A stretch of 64,000 nucleotides of DNA, from the NCBI GenBank assembly GCA_004794785.1, contig SJOL01008837.1:107982-171981 (forward strand). Direction: 5' to 3'. Under the pieces are notes generated by a model. It worked only from the letters and a program-made list of their open reading frames with translations. It did no database searches and was not told the DNA's origin. The position numbers were made by a program, and so were the translations under genes. Shown here piece after piece: positions 10,267-22,934 of this stretch; positions within the stretch are counted from its first letter, which is position 1, and each line of letters opens with the position of its first letter. This DNA is from Opisthorchis felineus. Its lineage: Eukaryota; Platyhelminthes; Trematoda; Opisthorchiida; Opisthorchiidae.

Positions 10267-12877
10267 CACAGCATGGTGCGTTACTGAGGAATGCATGTTA
10301 TTCCAATGAAACTTAAGAGAATCGACAGATGACGCCGATATCTCCACGACGAAGAAGTAACTGGTGCCAGCGCTCACCGACATGTTATGATACTTAGGCT
10401 GATTGATGGTATGTTACCCAAGCCGTTGTACGTCAGTCCACTGATCCTATACTCTTGAGGGTACTTTAAGTCTAAGCGCATGCTTGCGGCACTACTTTCA
10501 GGGTAGACCGCCGGAGGTTCAACAACCGCACTCAAATGTGCAGTGGTTTGGCCATACGTGTTCGTCATTCTGTGCGAGATGATAACCATTCATATTGTTC
10601 GACCACGATAGGCTTATCGGCAGTGTTTTTACCCAAAACTGGAGAAAATATGATGCTATTCATCATTCAATCGCCACTTTGTCACGTGCTAACCGGCCCC
10701 TTAAACGTGCAATTTTAGGCGGAAGTTTCATAAAAAAACATAGATTGCGCGGATTTCAAACCATCGGATGTAGTTAGGCCAGCAGACGTTGACTACTTTG
10801 TTGCTTATGTTTAGCATCCATGTAACAAACGTCACGCGCCGGCATTTGCAGTCATTGTTTGAAATGGTGATTTTACTGGCAAAACACTCACAAAAATAAG
10901 TGTAAGAGTGATCTACGTGTTGCGGGACCAATGCTCGAAATTCACCAACAACGCCGTCTGAAACGAATCACACGAACGCATTTCAAAGAAACCGTGCTAA
11001 ACATTCCGAAATCTGCAGATCGGTCCTTGGACTAGTACGTACTGTTTTTTGTGGATTTTTGGTAATGATAATTCGCTTACATTTGTTACCGTGGACAATT
11101 AGATACGATAACGGCTAAATCCTCAGTGCGGTTATACACGCTGTGTATTCTGCTGAAGGATGTCAGTATGGCACCCACAGTTTCCGACTTCAGAGAGTCG
11201 CCAGTTTCGGAATTTGTATCTCGCACACGGCTTAAAGAGTGACCAAATTCTTACTATCTAATACTCCTCAGATTCACTCCAAAAAGTACCAGCGAAAGGC
11301 ATGGGATCTCTGCTTTACTTTCATTTTCTCAAAAAACCTTTAGTTAATGAGTCACCTACATATTTGTTTGGTGGTAGCCTGAAGCTTTAGAAATGGGATA
11401 CTTGCTGTTAGTTCATTGTGCTTGCTGGGACTAACAACGTCAGCATAATCTTGTTACGCTATTCAGCACTTCAAAAAAGCACATTGTTGACCCTTAAATT
11501 AAGACGAGTAATTGCCATCAGAGAACTCAATCACCATATTTGTTTGTAGAAGACATCACCGTTTCATGTTAGAACTGGGCGACACATCCTAACTAGCTAA
11601 ATATACAGACACGTCGTTGGTTCAAATAATGTACATCTCGCAAAAAAATTTTGCCTTAACTTCTTCAGGCATACAAATCACAACAAAAAGTTGCTGTTAG
11701 CAACAAATGATGGACACACTCTATGATTAATTTGTCCTGCGCACGACAGCACTTCTGCCAACGAGTACCAAATGTGGACTGTCTGCTTAGTTCGAAACAA
11801 ACACCTACATAAAACAAGAGACGCCGTTCTAAGCTGCTTAAAAAGCATCAAGACACAACGCGCGTTATACTGGACAAATCTTCGAACTAAATTAAGACTA
11901 GTATGATTTAATCAGAAGCAGCGTTTTGTCACATTCCGGCTGATGAGTAGGTGCTCAAGATCAAAACTGACGAAGTTTCCAAGGATAAAAAAGCTGTTTG
12001 CAAGACAACACTTTCGCAACATTTAGCAGTTTACCATAACCTGCGTTAATTTTTTTTTGAAAATTGTGCAAAGCAATTAGTCAAAACTCAACGAGAAACC
12101 CAATCGAGAATTGTGTTATCATCAACACAGTTTGAAAGCTATCCTTCATACTTCGAGTATTTTCATAGGATCACTAATCTGATAACTGCATTTTCGACCT
12201 GTGATAGCAACCCTAGGACTTTCTAGATGAAAATTTGGCAAATACCGGGGTCGGATCATGAATAAGTGACACCTGTTTCTTCACACGAGCGAACGATATA
12301 TGCGTTGGGTGTATGTTTCGGATTTAAGGATTGCGCCATAAGCGTACATACTATAGATGGGTAGTTTTAACTATTGGAATTTTGTCGTCATTCTCATACG
12401 TCCAAAGTCATCCTCATCTATAGCACGAAAGTGCTTTCCCCAGTAACAAAACGTGCTACGTTTGACACGTTGCTGTTGACATTTCGTTAGGTACGTATGA
12501 ATCTGGCATTTGCGTAATCTGACGCACTAGCTAATTAGGGTTTTAGGGTCACATGAGAAATTAGTTGAAGACAATGACGGTTTCTGTATCATACTGTCGT
12601 TATATATTGAGGTTGCGCTGACCTGGAAGCTAGTGTCCATTATGTTGCGTTCATTTCGGATCAAAATGGTCACATTTAGCAGCGAAGCCAAACACTATCA
12701 AATAAAATATGAAGCAACGTATTTTTAAGTCCTCTGAGTCATTAATGAGTCTAACTGAGTGGATTACAATACGAGCTGTGTGGATTTTGGAATGAAAATT
12801 GCGTTGGTTATTGTTCGATAAATATCGGTGACAATAAAAAAAACTTGGTTATGATATGAATATCTGTGAAGGATGTT
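10267..12877. other. Unassigned, probably intronic or intergenic
   Basis: A+T-rich. Short frames on both strands at 10374-10931 overlap each other and show no splice support. No tandem or dispersed repeat recognised. Confidence 0.3.
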
Positions 12878-13078
12878 TCAACTGGAGCCAACCCCGTCGA
12901 TATACTGCCGAACAGTTGAGACTTGTTGCTTGCTCATAGCATTCCTTTTAGGCTTACTGTTTACTTTTCTTGATTTTCCGATATACACAGGTGCGTGTTT
13001 GCGCTTTTCAGTGAATGACCACGAGCGATAAATCTGCAGGAGACATAACCAAATTAAATAGAAATGCAATATTCGCAT
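12878..13078 (-). CDS. Candidate short secreted peptide precursor
   Basis: ATG at 13078 opens 66 codons. The N-terminus MRILHFYLIWLCLLQIYRSW fits a signal peptide: a basic residue at position 2, a hydrophobic core, and small or polar residues after. It is followed by a dibasic site and a Gly-Lys (EKRKHAPVYIGKSRK), the pattern of an amidated neuropeptide precursor, although the residues after Gly are K-S-R rather than a clean dibasic. More KR/RK pairs follow. A donor-like GTAAGC inside the frame (about 12958) could instead make this a first exon. No match to a known flatworm peptide is claimed, and the length is not above chance. Confidence 0.28.
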   Translation of the reverse strand: MRILHFYLIWLCLLQIYRSWSFTEKRKHAPVYIGKSRKVNSKPKRNAMSKQQVSTVRQYIDGVGSS

Positions 13079-16000
13079 ATACTTAGCACAGTACCAGTGT
13101 GGAAAAAGTACTCATGCCACCTAGATTCCTTTACAAAGTAATGCCTTTTTGAGCTGGAAAGTCCAAGTTGTGTTCTTCAAATCTTTGAGCCAGCGATCTG
13201 TTGCAACAGAAGCGCTCTAAAAAAGGACCAAATAGTCATCTTTTGTTCTGCTCTTTGATGATTATTGTGCTAAGCCGTTGGGTTGATGAACTCCACTAGG
13301 AGTTGATATAATCAATACATTAACTCTTGAAGTCTATATCAGCAATACTTTAAGCTTATTCCAGAGGCAAACATTTCCTTGATTTTTATAAAGGAACAAC
13401 GTCTGCGAACTTCTAAAGAGAAAATAATATTTTTTCATCTTGGAGGGGTTATTTTCATGACGAAATGGTCCTAAGGTTGTCGCGACTATGGGGACAGCGA
13501 GCGACTCTTTCCTGAACAAAACTGGTTATACTACGAGGTGATAAATGGCCTAAGGTTTCTGAACACCGTGAAACCTGACAAGCTCCTTTTGAAAGTGCAG
13601 TTGGATAAACATGATACTGTGATAAAATTGTGACCGCTTGTACGTCCCCCTTTGCATTTGGTATACTTAAGCATGAATGGATTCAGTTTCCTTCCTGCTA
13701 GGCTGTTCGCTAGTATGCAACATGAGTTGTTCGACTGCAGAGCTGAAGGGGGGCTAAACGGTAGCAAAATAGTTCGAACCGGTATATGACCTTGCACTTT
13801 ATTCTGTTGTTTCCGATAAGGCCTTTTTTGACTGCGCTCCGCCATACGTCTACGTCTGAAGCATTGTTAGTCAAAAAGATTCAATCAGACTTGCTTATGG
13901 TGTGGATTGTCATCATGTAAATAGGTACGGAAGACTGTAGGCTACCAGACTATACAGCCTAAAGGTTATCCGCGTGGTTTTTTACGAAAATGCCGATATT
14001 TAGGGACTCCTACCAAGCAGACTACTGCATCACACCAGTGAAAATCCAGTATAGTACCTGAAAGCTGACGGTCGGCAATAAGCCGAAAACCGCAAGTTTT
14101 GGAGAACTAGAAAATAAGCAAACGAATCACTGTCGGAAGTCTTTCGGGAAGGAGACCATTAGAAAGAACTTGTTATGTTGTACACCAAGGTCCATTTTCT
14201 TGCGTTAGTATTGGAGTTAGTCACAAGCTATGAATCAACTCTGTCAATTGCTTGAAAGTTGAATGATGTTACGTAGTCGTCTGATAATTCAGGTGGTCAG
14301 AGTACGTTCTTACACTGCATCTGGTGCTGGATTTGCCACGGTACTTGACTCCATCGGAACGTGTAGGTAAGCAACATTGGAAAACAGAACACAGTGATCT
14401 GGGGTGGAGAGACAGAATAAAGTCTGTGTTGGTGTTTCTCCGGAAGATTCAATTTCTGCACTTTTTAACTTAAACGGTCCATGCGGTCAGTTTTTTGCAT
14501 GAACTTTGCAATGTAGTTAGCTCAATCACTATCGCACAAGTAAACATGAACCTGTATAGTTATCTAGCGAATATTGTGTTTAAAACACATATGACAATAA
14601 AGTACATCACACAATGGCCAGCCGTTATTTTGTTAACCGCCAACAGCGTGCAAACAGATGCAGCTGGTAGCCCAATACTTCACGTTCGTTGAAGATTGTT
14701 CGTTTATGAGTATTTTTTGGTGGGTCGAATCGGTATAACTTTCCTACATGTTTGCGTCAGAAAATTCTTACAGGCTTGCAGGCAAAATATTGATCAGCCA
14801 CAGTGCCTTGTCAACTATACCGTTTGAACAACGTATCCTGATCCGGATAATTAGGCCAGTGCACCCTCGATATGACTTCCGGAGTACATCAGGTCACCCT
14901 GATTAAAAGTAAAGCATTGATGGCTGACAGTGCTCCGTCAGTCGATGATTGAGAAATAATGAAATGTAAGCTATTCAACTGTACCTGAGTGATTCAAATT
15001 AGTCATTTGCGTTCACTAGTGCAAATAAATCCAACGCATTTGATATATGTTCGGTGTGCAATACAACTGTTTAATATAAGCCTTATGTGGAATAAAGCTT
15101 ATCATTGTTCTGTCCTACAATATGAAGTTGCAGTATGCACAATACATTTCACATTTCTCACTAGTGAACCAACATATACAAACAATTTCACATGAAGATG
15201 AGCAGAATATATGAAGGTGCCCATGAAAGGATTTAGAGTGGTTCGTCAAAACGGAAATCTGTGGTGTTAAGGAATGAGGAAAATTGATTTGCCTGCGCGG
15301 AGTATATTTCCCAGGGAAGTCATTCTGGATATCGTGGTTCCATTAAATTATACAAAATATAGTGCTTAATTACTTCGAAGGGAATTTTGATAGATTTCCC
15401 TCGCCGGAAAACCCTTCATGTTCATGATGTCCTAGGTGTGGGCTCCGAGGTTACTTTGTATTTCGATGGCTGTTATAGTTACCAGTTCTTTGCCTTGGGA
15501 TCAATGCCTAAGCACAGAATCGTGCAGTATGGTTTTCTGATGTTTGACCCACACGTTCCTAGAGCTAATGGAGTTGCAGTTTAATGCAATTCAGGGACTC
15601 ACTGTCTGACCTAGTAGAGTACTGAAGAAATTAAACTGATAGACCGGATTGTTTTCCCACACGTTCACATGTTCTGGTGTTCAGTACCCTATGTCCTCAA
15701 CCTAAAATCTACCGATTTCTATTTTTGGAAATGTTTGTCCACTTTAGCTGATGACATCGAAAACGTTTACTACGCGAGCTTATTTTGCAAGTAAACATTC
15801 ACGAATCATAATGGACCGTTTCTTCAATACGTGATGTAAAGATCCTCGGTTATTGTCTTTCCACCTCACCTACAAGGCCGATATAAAACAATTCTAGGGG
15901 TAAAAATGTGTTGCGCAGTTGTTTTTGTGTGTGCGATAAACTAGTAGTATTGTGCATCTTAAGCAACTCGAAAGCATGTTTTCCGCACAGCCTATCTAGA

Positions 16001-17489
16001 GGAGGTTGAAATCTATTATTTTTGCCTAAAAATATTTAGTTGCCTTTTAGAAGAATAGACAACTAATTACGCATACACGTACTTAGGTGATTTGGCGATG
16101 TCCACGACGCTGTTTGATGATATTTAGGAAGAATAAAATATGCTTTTAAAATTCTCATTTTTTGGTACTGTTCATTTATCTTGTAAGTTGTATTGTTTTG
16201 GACACATCTGAAAAGGTGTACTCTAAAATTCATGATATTTTTGAACGTCTTGGAAGTTCGATTCGAAAATAAGTTCATCCAAAATTCAAAATTTACATTA
16301 CAAGGATTAAGAGGACCGTGGACCGTTCTGTTTTTCTTATTTGCAACAAACTTTTTGACGGTATTTCTATGCATGCACTAATGGTGTGCTCTAATCTGGA
16401 CAGAACCGCTACCGGCCTGTTTGTCCTTCAGTATTAGAACCTGTTTCATGTGGCCACAAGAATGAATTCAGTAAGTATTTGGATTATGTAGTCGGGTCCT
16501 CTGATCCCAGTTTCTCCCTATCTGATGCTGCGTCCTCCTGGATGAACGAAAAATTACAAACAACTGCGGCCTCAACCACGTGCAAATGAATAGTCGGTTT
16601 ACTATGTTTGTTTGTTATATGATCACTCCAGGATTAGTGATAGAATCTCCCATATTGTGGTAAAGAAACGATACAAACTTAACATTCCCTTCCTGCGCAG
16701 CATCGTCTCTGAACCCAGGTGTGAACAAACGTTCCCAGTTTTGATTTTGACCACAGCAGTTTTGCCACGCCTTAAACGCTGGAGGCCGTCCTGGTTGATT
16801 TTTCATTTGTACAGCATCTCTTGTAGAAACTGGAGGCAAATCATGTATTTTGTGCTCGCTATGCGTAAACCGATCCATATATTTGCTCTACACTACTAGT
16901 ATACAATGGCGTTCTCTTAGAACAGTTACACTGCTTCGTGTTCACTGCAGTCTGTTGATACCAACCCACCGAGCTTGAAGTATTGTGTGGTAATAAATAC
17001 GAGAACGGGTTCTGCCCAATAGTGAGACCTGGGGAAAGCGGATTTGTTGTTTTGCATAATAACAAATCTGTGATGACTGGTAGTGGGCCACATAATTTAT
17101 TGATGACTTGTTACATTTTCCGTTGACAGTCAGCAGTGGCAAGTTTCTGGAGAAGAAATCGTAGTCTTTGAACTGATCATGTGAGCTGACACGTTATTTA
17201 CAGCTGAACCACCGGTTCCAATCAGGAATGCAATGGAAGACTATTACGTAAATGTGCCGGCTTGCCATGTCTCTATGGGACAGAAAGGTGCACGTCAAAC
17301 ATCCTAGTGCGTTGCAAATTTCAGGGTTAACCAGAATGAATCGAGAGTGGTAAACAGTGTATGAGAGTTGGAGAACTTTGCCAGATTTAATCGCTTGGGA
17401 TTAATTTGTTCAGACGTCAAAACCTTGATTCTGATGCCTGAAAGTGTATTTGGGATTTCAATTTGTATACTCTGCACATCAATTCGGTT
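13079..17489. other. Unassigned stretch with a few micro-exon-like motifs
   Basis: Mostly A+T-rich. Two plus-strand exon-like motifs stand out. One is 14293-14366, between ATAATTCAG and GTAAGC, open in two frames; one frame reads VVRVRSYTASGAGFATVLDS. The other is 16432-16470 (39 nt), between a very good acceptor (CCTGTTTGTCCTTCAG) and GTAAGT, reading LEPVSCGHKNEF. Each alone is weak. A minus-strand ATG frame at 13531-13845 (104 codons) is within chance. Confidence 0.2.
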
Positions 17490-17560
17490 TTGACGAATGA
17501 CTCATCTGGAAATCAGATGAATCGTTCGTTCATGTTCTTGACGTAAGGAGACGGTTCCTG
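17490..17560 (+). repeat. Divergent copy of the dispersed 4.3/7.1/48.5 kb repeat
   Basis: CAATTCGGTTTTGACGAATG, then ACTCATCTGG, then CAGATGAATC, then GTTCATGTTCTTGACG align in order with the family landmarks (GGTTTT, ACTCATCTGG, AGCTGAATCTCTCG, TGTGATGTTTCC). Same orientation as the 7.1 kb copies. Confidence 0.5.
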
Positions 17561-17620
17561 ATCCGGTCGTGTGTAAGGATTGCGCATCTTGATTTGTGGA
17601 TTTTTACATTTGTATATGCG

Positions 17621-17664
17621 TACATACATACATACATACATACATACATACATACATACATACA

Positions 17665-17698
<34 letters not shown>

Positions 17699-17722
17699 CA
17701 TATATACATATATACATACACA
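17621..17722. repeat. TACA microsatellite
   Basis: About 18 uninterrupted TACA units, then a short TATACA/TATA mixture. The repetitive Tyr/Met/Cys and His/Thr/Tyr/Ile frames across it on both strands are artefacts of the repeat. Confidence 0.95.
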
Positions 17723-17856
17723 TTATATTAGGAACAGGTTTATTATTCCCTAGTTGTGTCTCGTATAAATATTATGACCCCTTTGTCGTTGCACCTTCCT
17801 GGATAAACAAAATTTATTCAGTCTTTTTCTTGAGGGTTATTGTAACAAAGTTATGA

Positions 17857-18598
17857 AAGTGTCCATCTCAGCAGAATCCCTGTTCTTAAATCCCCAAAAT
17901 AAGAATGAGGTTTATGTAAGCCTATGCAGACCATGTTCGAAAACACTTGCGTTTTAGTTACAGAGAATCCGGATTAAAGTATGCCACATTAATGTTACAT
18001 GACATGTTTGATGATCGTTCTGTCATCAACATTTATGTTCATGATCTCAGTTCAAGTTTGTTCCACATGATATAAAGTACTATTTTAATAGATAGTATTC
18101 TACTATCATTTGTTTAGCCTGTTAATGGTGCCAAGTAGAAGAATGTTCCACATGGCGGTTATTCACTGATGTCCCCATAATTTACTTACAAAGCAATAAT
18201 ATATTTTAAATCTAATTGTAGATGTGTACACCACCAGCCTGATTATTTATGCTATTGATTAAATCCGTTGCTGATATGTCACTGTTTTCTTTCTCGTAAT
18301 TTCACGATACGATAATGCTATATCACTCTTTTAGTTTTTAGTCATATCCAGTTTATTCTAACAACAAACGTTTATTCTGTTATCTAATGGTATATAGACG
18401 AAACAGTCGGACACATTATCAAGTGAATCACCTTAGTTGATACTAGGTAAACTTTAAGCAATTTTTAGCAGAAGCCTACATTCGTCATAATCGGATACAC
18501 AATTTTTATGTCCGAAATTGACAGTCTATCCCTGTTAACCATCTCGCATCAATTTAGTTGGCAGTTTTGTCCAATACATTGCGAGCAGTTATCCTCAC
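17857..18598. other. Unassigned A+T-rich sequence
   Basis: No supported feature. Confidence 0.3.
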
Positions 18599-18873
18599 CT
18601 CATATGATCTATCTGGACCGGAGCAGAGACTGTCAAAACGCTGGGAAAAATTCTGACCAAGTATCGGTGAACTTCCCTCACTAGCCGAAGTGGAACGCGT
18701 GGAACGTCTTGCTCGCCACCGGAGCTTGTTAAAGAATTTTTTGTGAAGCAGCTGGTCTGCTGTCTTATCCATGTCTGATCTTCGGTGGTATAATTGTTCG
18801 GAACACCCGTCCGTCCGCGTTTCAGCGTTTGTTTCGGTGTTTCGAAACGTCGAGGGGAAAACAGGTTTTTTTC
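18599..18873 (-). CDS. Candidate internal exon, basic Ser-rich linker protein segment
   Basis: 91 full codons plus two leading bases. It lies between a very good acceptor (TTTTTCTTTTTACCCAATCTTAACAG, ending 18874) and a donor GTGAGG at 18598. The sequence is locally G+C-richer than its surroundings. The peptide contains a charged stretch DKTADQLLHKKFFNKLRWRA followed by a run of Arg/Ser/Thr and then polar low-complexity residues (SASEGSSPILG). There is no recognised domain; it looks like a cytoplasmic linker. It is on the same strand as the PDZ exon, 16.6 kb upstream of it in transcription order, and could be part of the same gene. That is inference from strand and style only. Confidence 0.42.
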
Positions 18874-19453
18874 CTGTTAAGATTGGGTAAAAAGAAAAAT
18901 TGGAACATATTTCAGTTGGTAACATGTTATAGCAACAAATTAAGATTGTCAAAAGTCTTTAAAGAGCTGGCTTGTGCAATACCACATTATAAGAACCCCG
19001 AGTTAGGATACATAAAGTAGTGGAAAATTTATTATTTTTAACGCGCTTCGGTGGTTTACTGCATCTATAGCTAACCCAAATTATCTTTGGGATTTCGCTG
19101 ACTTATCGGATGAGTTTGGAACAATGATGACCCGTTCCATTTATGTAACGCATCAAGTGATTGTGTAAAATGAGAACCGTTCTAATGTTGGAAATCGCTT
19201 GGAGGAAGCTGAAACCGGACTCATGCTTATTTTGTTAGCTAAGGTAAAAAATATTGATTCAAGCTACCATTCCGTTATGTGTTGTTCATGCACTGAGACG
19301 TTTTAGTTTGTGAGTTAATACTGCCCACCAATGATCAAATTTTCTCCGAATAGCGTGATCGGGCATCCCAAACTATGTAAACACGAGTGCTCCCGTTACC
19401 TACTGCATTCTATTCGTGTGGACTTAAGTAATTACCATACAAATTACGGTCAC

Positions 19454-19593
19454 CATGTTTTCTTTGGACCTCTTCCTGGACTTTGGACTTCTTCCTCTGC
19501 AGATGCTTGCAATGGCACACCCCCGTTACCGCTGATTATAATTGTGTTTCCCATTGAAAAATGTTTCGTCCATTCTAACGTACCTCTTGTAAA
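19454..19593 (-). CDS. Candidate internal exon, unknown product
   Basis: Acceptor TTCTGATACATTTTATTGCTGAG and donor ATG|GTGACC. The phase-0 frame reads FTRGTLEWTKHFSMGN and later ASAEEEVQSPGRGPKK, a plausible linker. A second frame is also open, so the reading is not unique. The minus strand and position between the 20.5 and 18.6 kb candidates fit the same transcript, but the phases require another exon before 18.6 kb. Confidence 0.22.
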
Positions 19594-20498
19594 CTCAGCA
19601 ATAAAATGTATCAGAACGTTGTAACATCCTGCGTAATACATTAAGGTAGTGGATCTAATCGAAAGTTGATCAGTGGCCAGAAGCCGATTGTGTTGGAGAC
19701 CCTCGCGACTTGAAAGTTGGTGTCAGCAGTTTCCGAAAAGGCATAATTTACTTGGATCCTGAGTTAGATCCAAATCTCCGGTGTAGTCAAGCAAACGCAG
19801 AACATAGTATATTCGTGTACTTGATTAGCCAACTGACTGAAGGGAGTTACAGCTATCCGCACACAGTAAACTGAGTACCGACCACTATGATCGGGATTAC
19901 TTTATGTTACGTGATTTCTGCGGGAACTGCAACCGAACGTTGAATAAAGAACTGTTGAATATGATAGCAGGAACCATGAAGTTGTCGCTCATTTTCAGTT
20001 AAACTTTATCCTCAAGATACCCATAATACAACAGTGAAGGCGACGTAATCTTGATTATTGTAATGAGTTTCATTAGAATCGTTAAAGTTTCCCCAGTGGC
20101 TAGTTTTCTGATACACGTCCATCTCACGCAAATTTTCCGGAGGTTACTAGGCAAGGATTGGAAGATCTAAAGATTTCAACGGCCCGAATATTGACTTAAG
20201 CCACATGTTTCCGTCCAATGGACCGAGATAAACAGCTCTCGATCGCAAACGTTCATTCACACGCGGGTGCTAGCAGTCAACAGAACAGATTCAGACGACT
20301 AGGAAATATCTTAAAATAGATGCCTAAACAGTTATGCTGTGGACCAGTGTCAAGATATCAGGTGCCAAACGTCAGCGCTCCTTCATTTTGGCAAAAGCTA
20401 GTCGCAAGTTTAGTTGCTGTAAAACGGAATCTTGAAAAAAGTTGACTTATAGTCTTATGCCCCGTAAAGCCGAAAAAGATGTGCCTACATATATTTAC

Positions 20499-20546
20499 CT
20501 TAGATGTTCCCTCGTTTTCGTACGTTGTTGGTCCCCATGCTCCTAG
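20499..20546 (-). CDS. Candidate 48-nt internal exon
   Basis: Acceptor TTTATTGGGTTTTCGGACCAG and donor AAG|GTAAAT. It is symmetric, phase 0 at both ends, reading LGAWGPTTYENEGTSK; the other two frames contain stops. G+C-richer than its flanks. Too short for a domain call. Confidence 0.22.
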
Positions 20547-22364
20547 CTGGTCCGAAAACCCAATAAAGTAGGCTAAATGCAGTTAAAGTTCTTCCGTTAA
20601 AACAAATGGTGAGTGTAAGTAAAAGCGTTCTAGACTGAATTGGTAAGGCGTTCCCTGATCCATTTATTTTTCTCATTTAAAGATTTCTCGCTAAAACTTA
20701 CAAAGCGGCAAACGGGTTTTAAATTTTCAGCTAAAAAAATTTACTTTTTTATTTTATAAGTTGACAGCAATTAAATTGCACATGCATATTGGACCAGTCG
20801 TGTTCAACACCAACTTCATCATTCCTCGCTGCTGCCACAGGACACCCCTGCTTGTTCATTGGTATATCGAACTATACTGTAAGGACCGCCCACCACAATA
20901 GGAGAGTGAGCAGTGGATCTATTTCGTCCGTTTTATTATTAACTGTGTGTAACCCACTGCGTCTCACCCTTGATCAATGCATGTAAAAAACACCTCCTGT
21001 GACTGAGATTATCTTGATTTGGTTGTAACAACCACTGCCTTAACCGCAACGTGCGCAGCTGCAGTGGACAAGTTTATGTATTGCAACGATTGACGTGTGC
21101 AAATCCAAAGAGAAACACTGCCATAATACTCCAGCGACTCCCTCCTTGAAAAAAGTTAACCCAATAGGTACCGTCTGTACTTATTCCTGAAAACTTTCAA
21201 TTAGTCCAGTTAATCAAGCTGAACCTACATAGAGTGATTTATTGATGATCAGATTTCTCAAAAATAAACACTTCAGTTTGTTCACACACGGCAAATAAGC
21301 TGCTTCCATGATGCTTTGGCACGCAAGTGATAAAAAGCCAATCTTGTACGTCAGACTTCTGGAGCTACACTGATAGCATCACTGAGCTCAGATAACAGTA
21401 GAGGTTAAGCTTTCGTTAGTGTTGGATAGCCAGAATAATTGTGTCAGTACGGAAGTAGGACTGTCCCAACGAGTTTGAGGCTAACGCAACTACCTTGGAC
21501 CCCGCAATCACCTTTAAACTTCCAAACGTATCAGTCCTCCTCAAACGCAATTCAGTCATGAATAAAATTATAGATTTTAGTGTTACTGAATAGCATTGTG
21601 GAACATCTGGTTGCACAATACTCAACGTCGCGCAAATGGTATATTTTCACGACGAAATGACAACATGAACCAATGCGACTAATAAAGTGCTTTGGTGTAT
21701 TCAAACATTCATTTTTTTGTTCTTGTTGCATTTTGACTTTTATTAACTGGGACTGCCGTATTTCTTATAAAAAATTAGGCATGCCGTATCACTAAGGTAG
21801 GCTGTTTTCAGCAATTTTGGGTATCTTGCTTAGGAACCATCTTAGGAAGATACATATGATCTACTTGTGTATCCAGGGGATCATCTTTTATTGAAACGGA
21901 CATACACATTACCATACCATAGTAGCAGTAACATTATTAGTACCATCAATTTGGCTGGAAATAGCAAAGTTAAAATCCAAGTAGCAAGGTTATCGTCAAA
22001 GATTGTTTATTAGAAAATTGGAGGTCATGCAAACTGGAGTAGGGATATGATCATTGTAATACACACCTGTCCTAGGCGACATTGGATTTTACGAACTAAA
22101 AAGATGATTTCCTCAGAACTTGTATCGGTACATCCCAAGCATAAAACGCCTTCCATAAACTGTGTCAAAAGTGCCGGCACACCGGTATTCCTGAGGCTTT
22201 TTCATTGCGGTGTTCGGCGGTTTTTCAGGGGACTACCTCAACCGCACTAACAATCACCAAAAGTCTTGTAAAATCTATTTTGTTTTGATATGTCTTACTG
22301 GAGCCTGCATGATCTACCTGTCTGAGATCTTCCTGTCCGGAAAGCAAACGAAACTTTCTGTGAG
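20547..22364. other. Unassigned sequence
   Basis: Frames such as 21416-21625 minus are within chance. No repeat recognised. Confidence 0.3.
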
Positions 22365-22428
22365 CACGGGATTGTCATGAGAAATCTGGCTTGCTTATTG
22401 AAGTCGATCCAAAAAAGTGTAATGGTAG
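22365..22428 (+). CDS. Candidate short exon
   Basis: Acceptor AACTTTCTGTGAG and donor GTAAGT (22429). The frame with two leading bases reads RDCHEKSGLLIEVDPKKCNG. Product unknown; it rests on composition and the donor only. Confidence 0.18.
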
Positions 22429-22556
22429 GTAAGTATAACTTGATTCTAAATTTCCGAACAATTAGCAAGTAGAGCCAGAGTCGGGATACCATCTTTCTTC
22501 GAAAGGGAAAAGATTATTGTTACTAGTACCGTTTGAGGCAAAACAAGCTTCGCCAC

Positions 22557-22934
22557 CTAAGCTACATCAGAAGAAATGTCGAAACAACTAAACAGAGCCA
22601 AATTATCTACTGTCATCTGGAAATGATGTTTTAACTCCAGGGTGCGCAAGATCTTGTTGCTGAAGTGGTAACTAGCTGAATATGAAAGGTCACTGCTTTC
22701 TTTTAAAGGAACTCTAAGAAGGTGATTAATATCAGAGAGTGAGCCGCTCTCGAAAATGTTGAAAGAGCGGCCACAACCGATGCTACAATCAGAACGTGTC
22801 AGACTTTTACATTTCAGCCTATGGTCTGTTTGAAGGTACATCACTTTCACCGCAGGTTGTCGTTTAGAATGATAAACTTGAACATTTACAAAGCTCGTAA
22901 GCAAAACGATTAAAGCGTACAGTTGCGACTGCAT
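22557..22934 (-). CDS. Candidate small secreted protein, 125 residues
   Basis: ATG at 22934 to TAG at 22557. The N-terminus MQSQLYALIVLLTSFVNVQV is a convincing signal-peptide shape, with cleavage likely just after. The mature part is basic at first (HSKRQPAVKVMYLQ), has five or six Cys (including SDCSIGCGRS) that could form disulfides, and a polar C-terminal half. No transmembrane segment after the signal and no known domain. It may be a single-exon secreted protein or a first exon. There is no clear AATAAA within about 100 nt downstream. The length is near the upper end of what chance gives. Confidence 0.3.
   Translation of the reverse strand: MQSQLYALIVLLTSFVNVQVYHSKRQPAVKVMYLQTDHRLKCKSLTRSDCSIGCGRSFNIFESGSLSDINHLLRVPLKESSDLSYSASYHFSNKILRTLELKHHFQMTVDNLALFSCFDISSDVA

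Noticed and set aside
11940..11985. CTGATGAG as another hammerhead
   Set aside because: No stem II or GAAA in position.
13531..13845. 104-codon minus frame with ATG (MAERSQKRPYRKQQ)
   Set aside because: Its length is within chance and it has no domain, signal or splice support.
17513..17856. Tyr/Met/Cys and His/Thr/Tyr/Ile repeat proteins on both strands
   Set aside because: They are translations of a TACA microsatellite.
18850..19020. Plus-strand 63-codon frame
   Set aside because: It overlaps the better-supported minus-strand exon and its pyrimidine tract.
21416..21625. PDZ-like fragment (LRRTDTFGSLKVIAG)
   Set aside because: No GLGF-type loop or downstream PDZ strands, and no clean acceptor.
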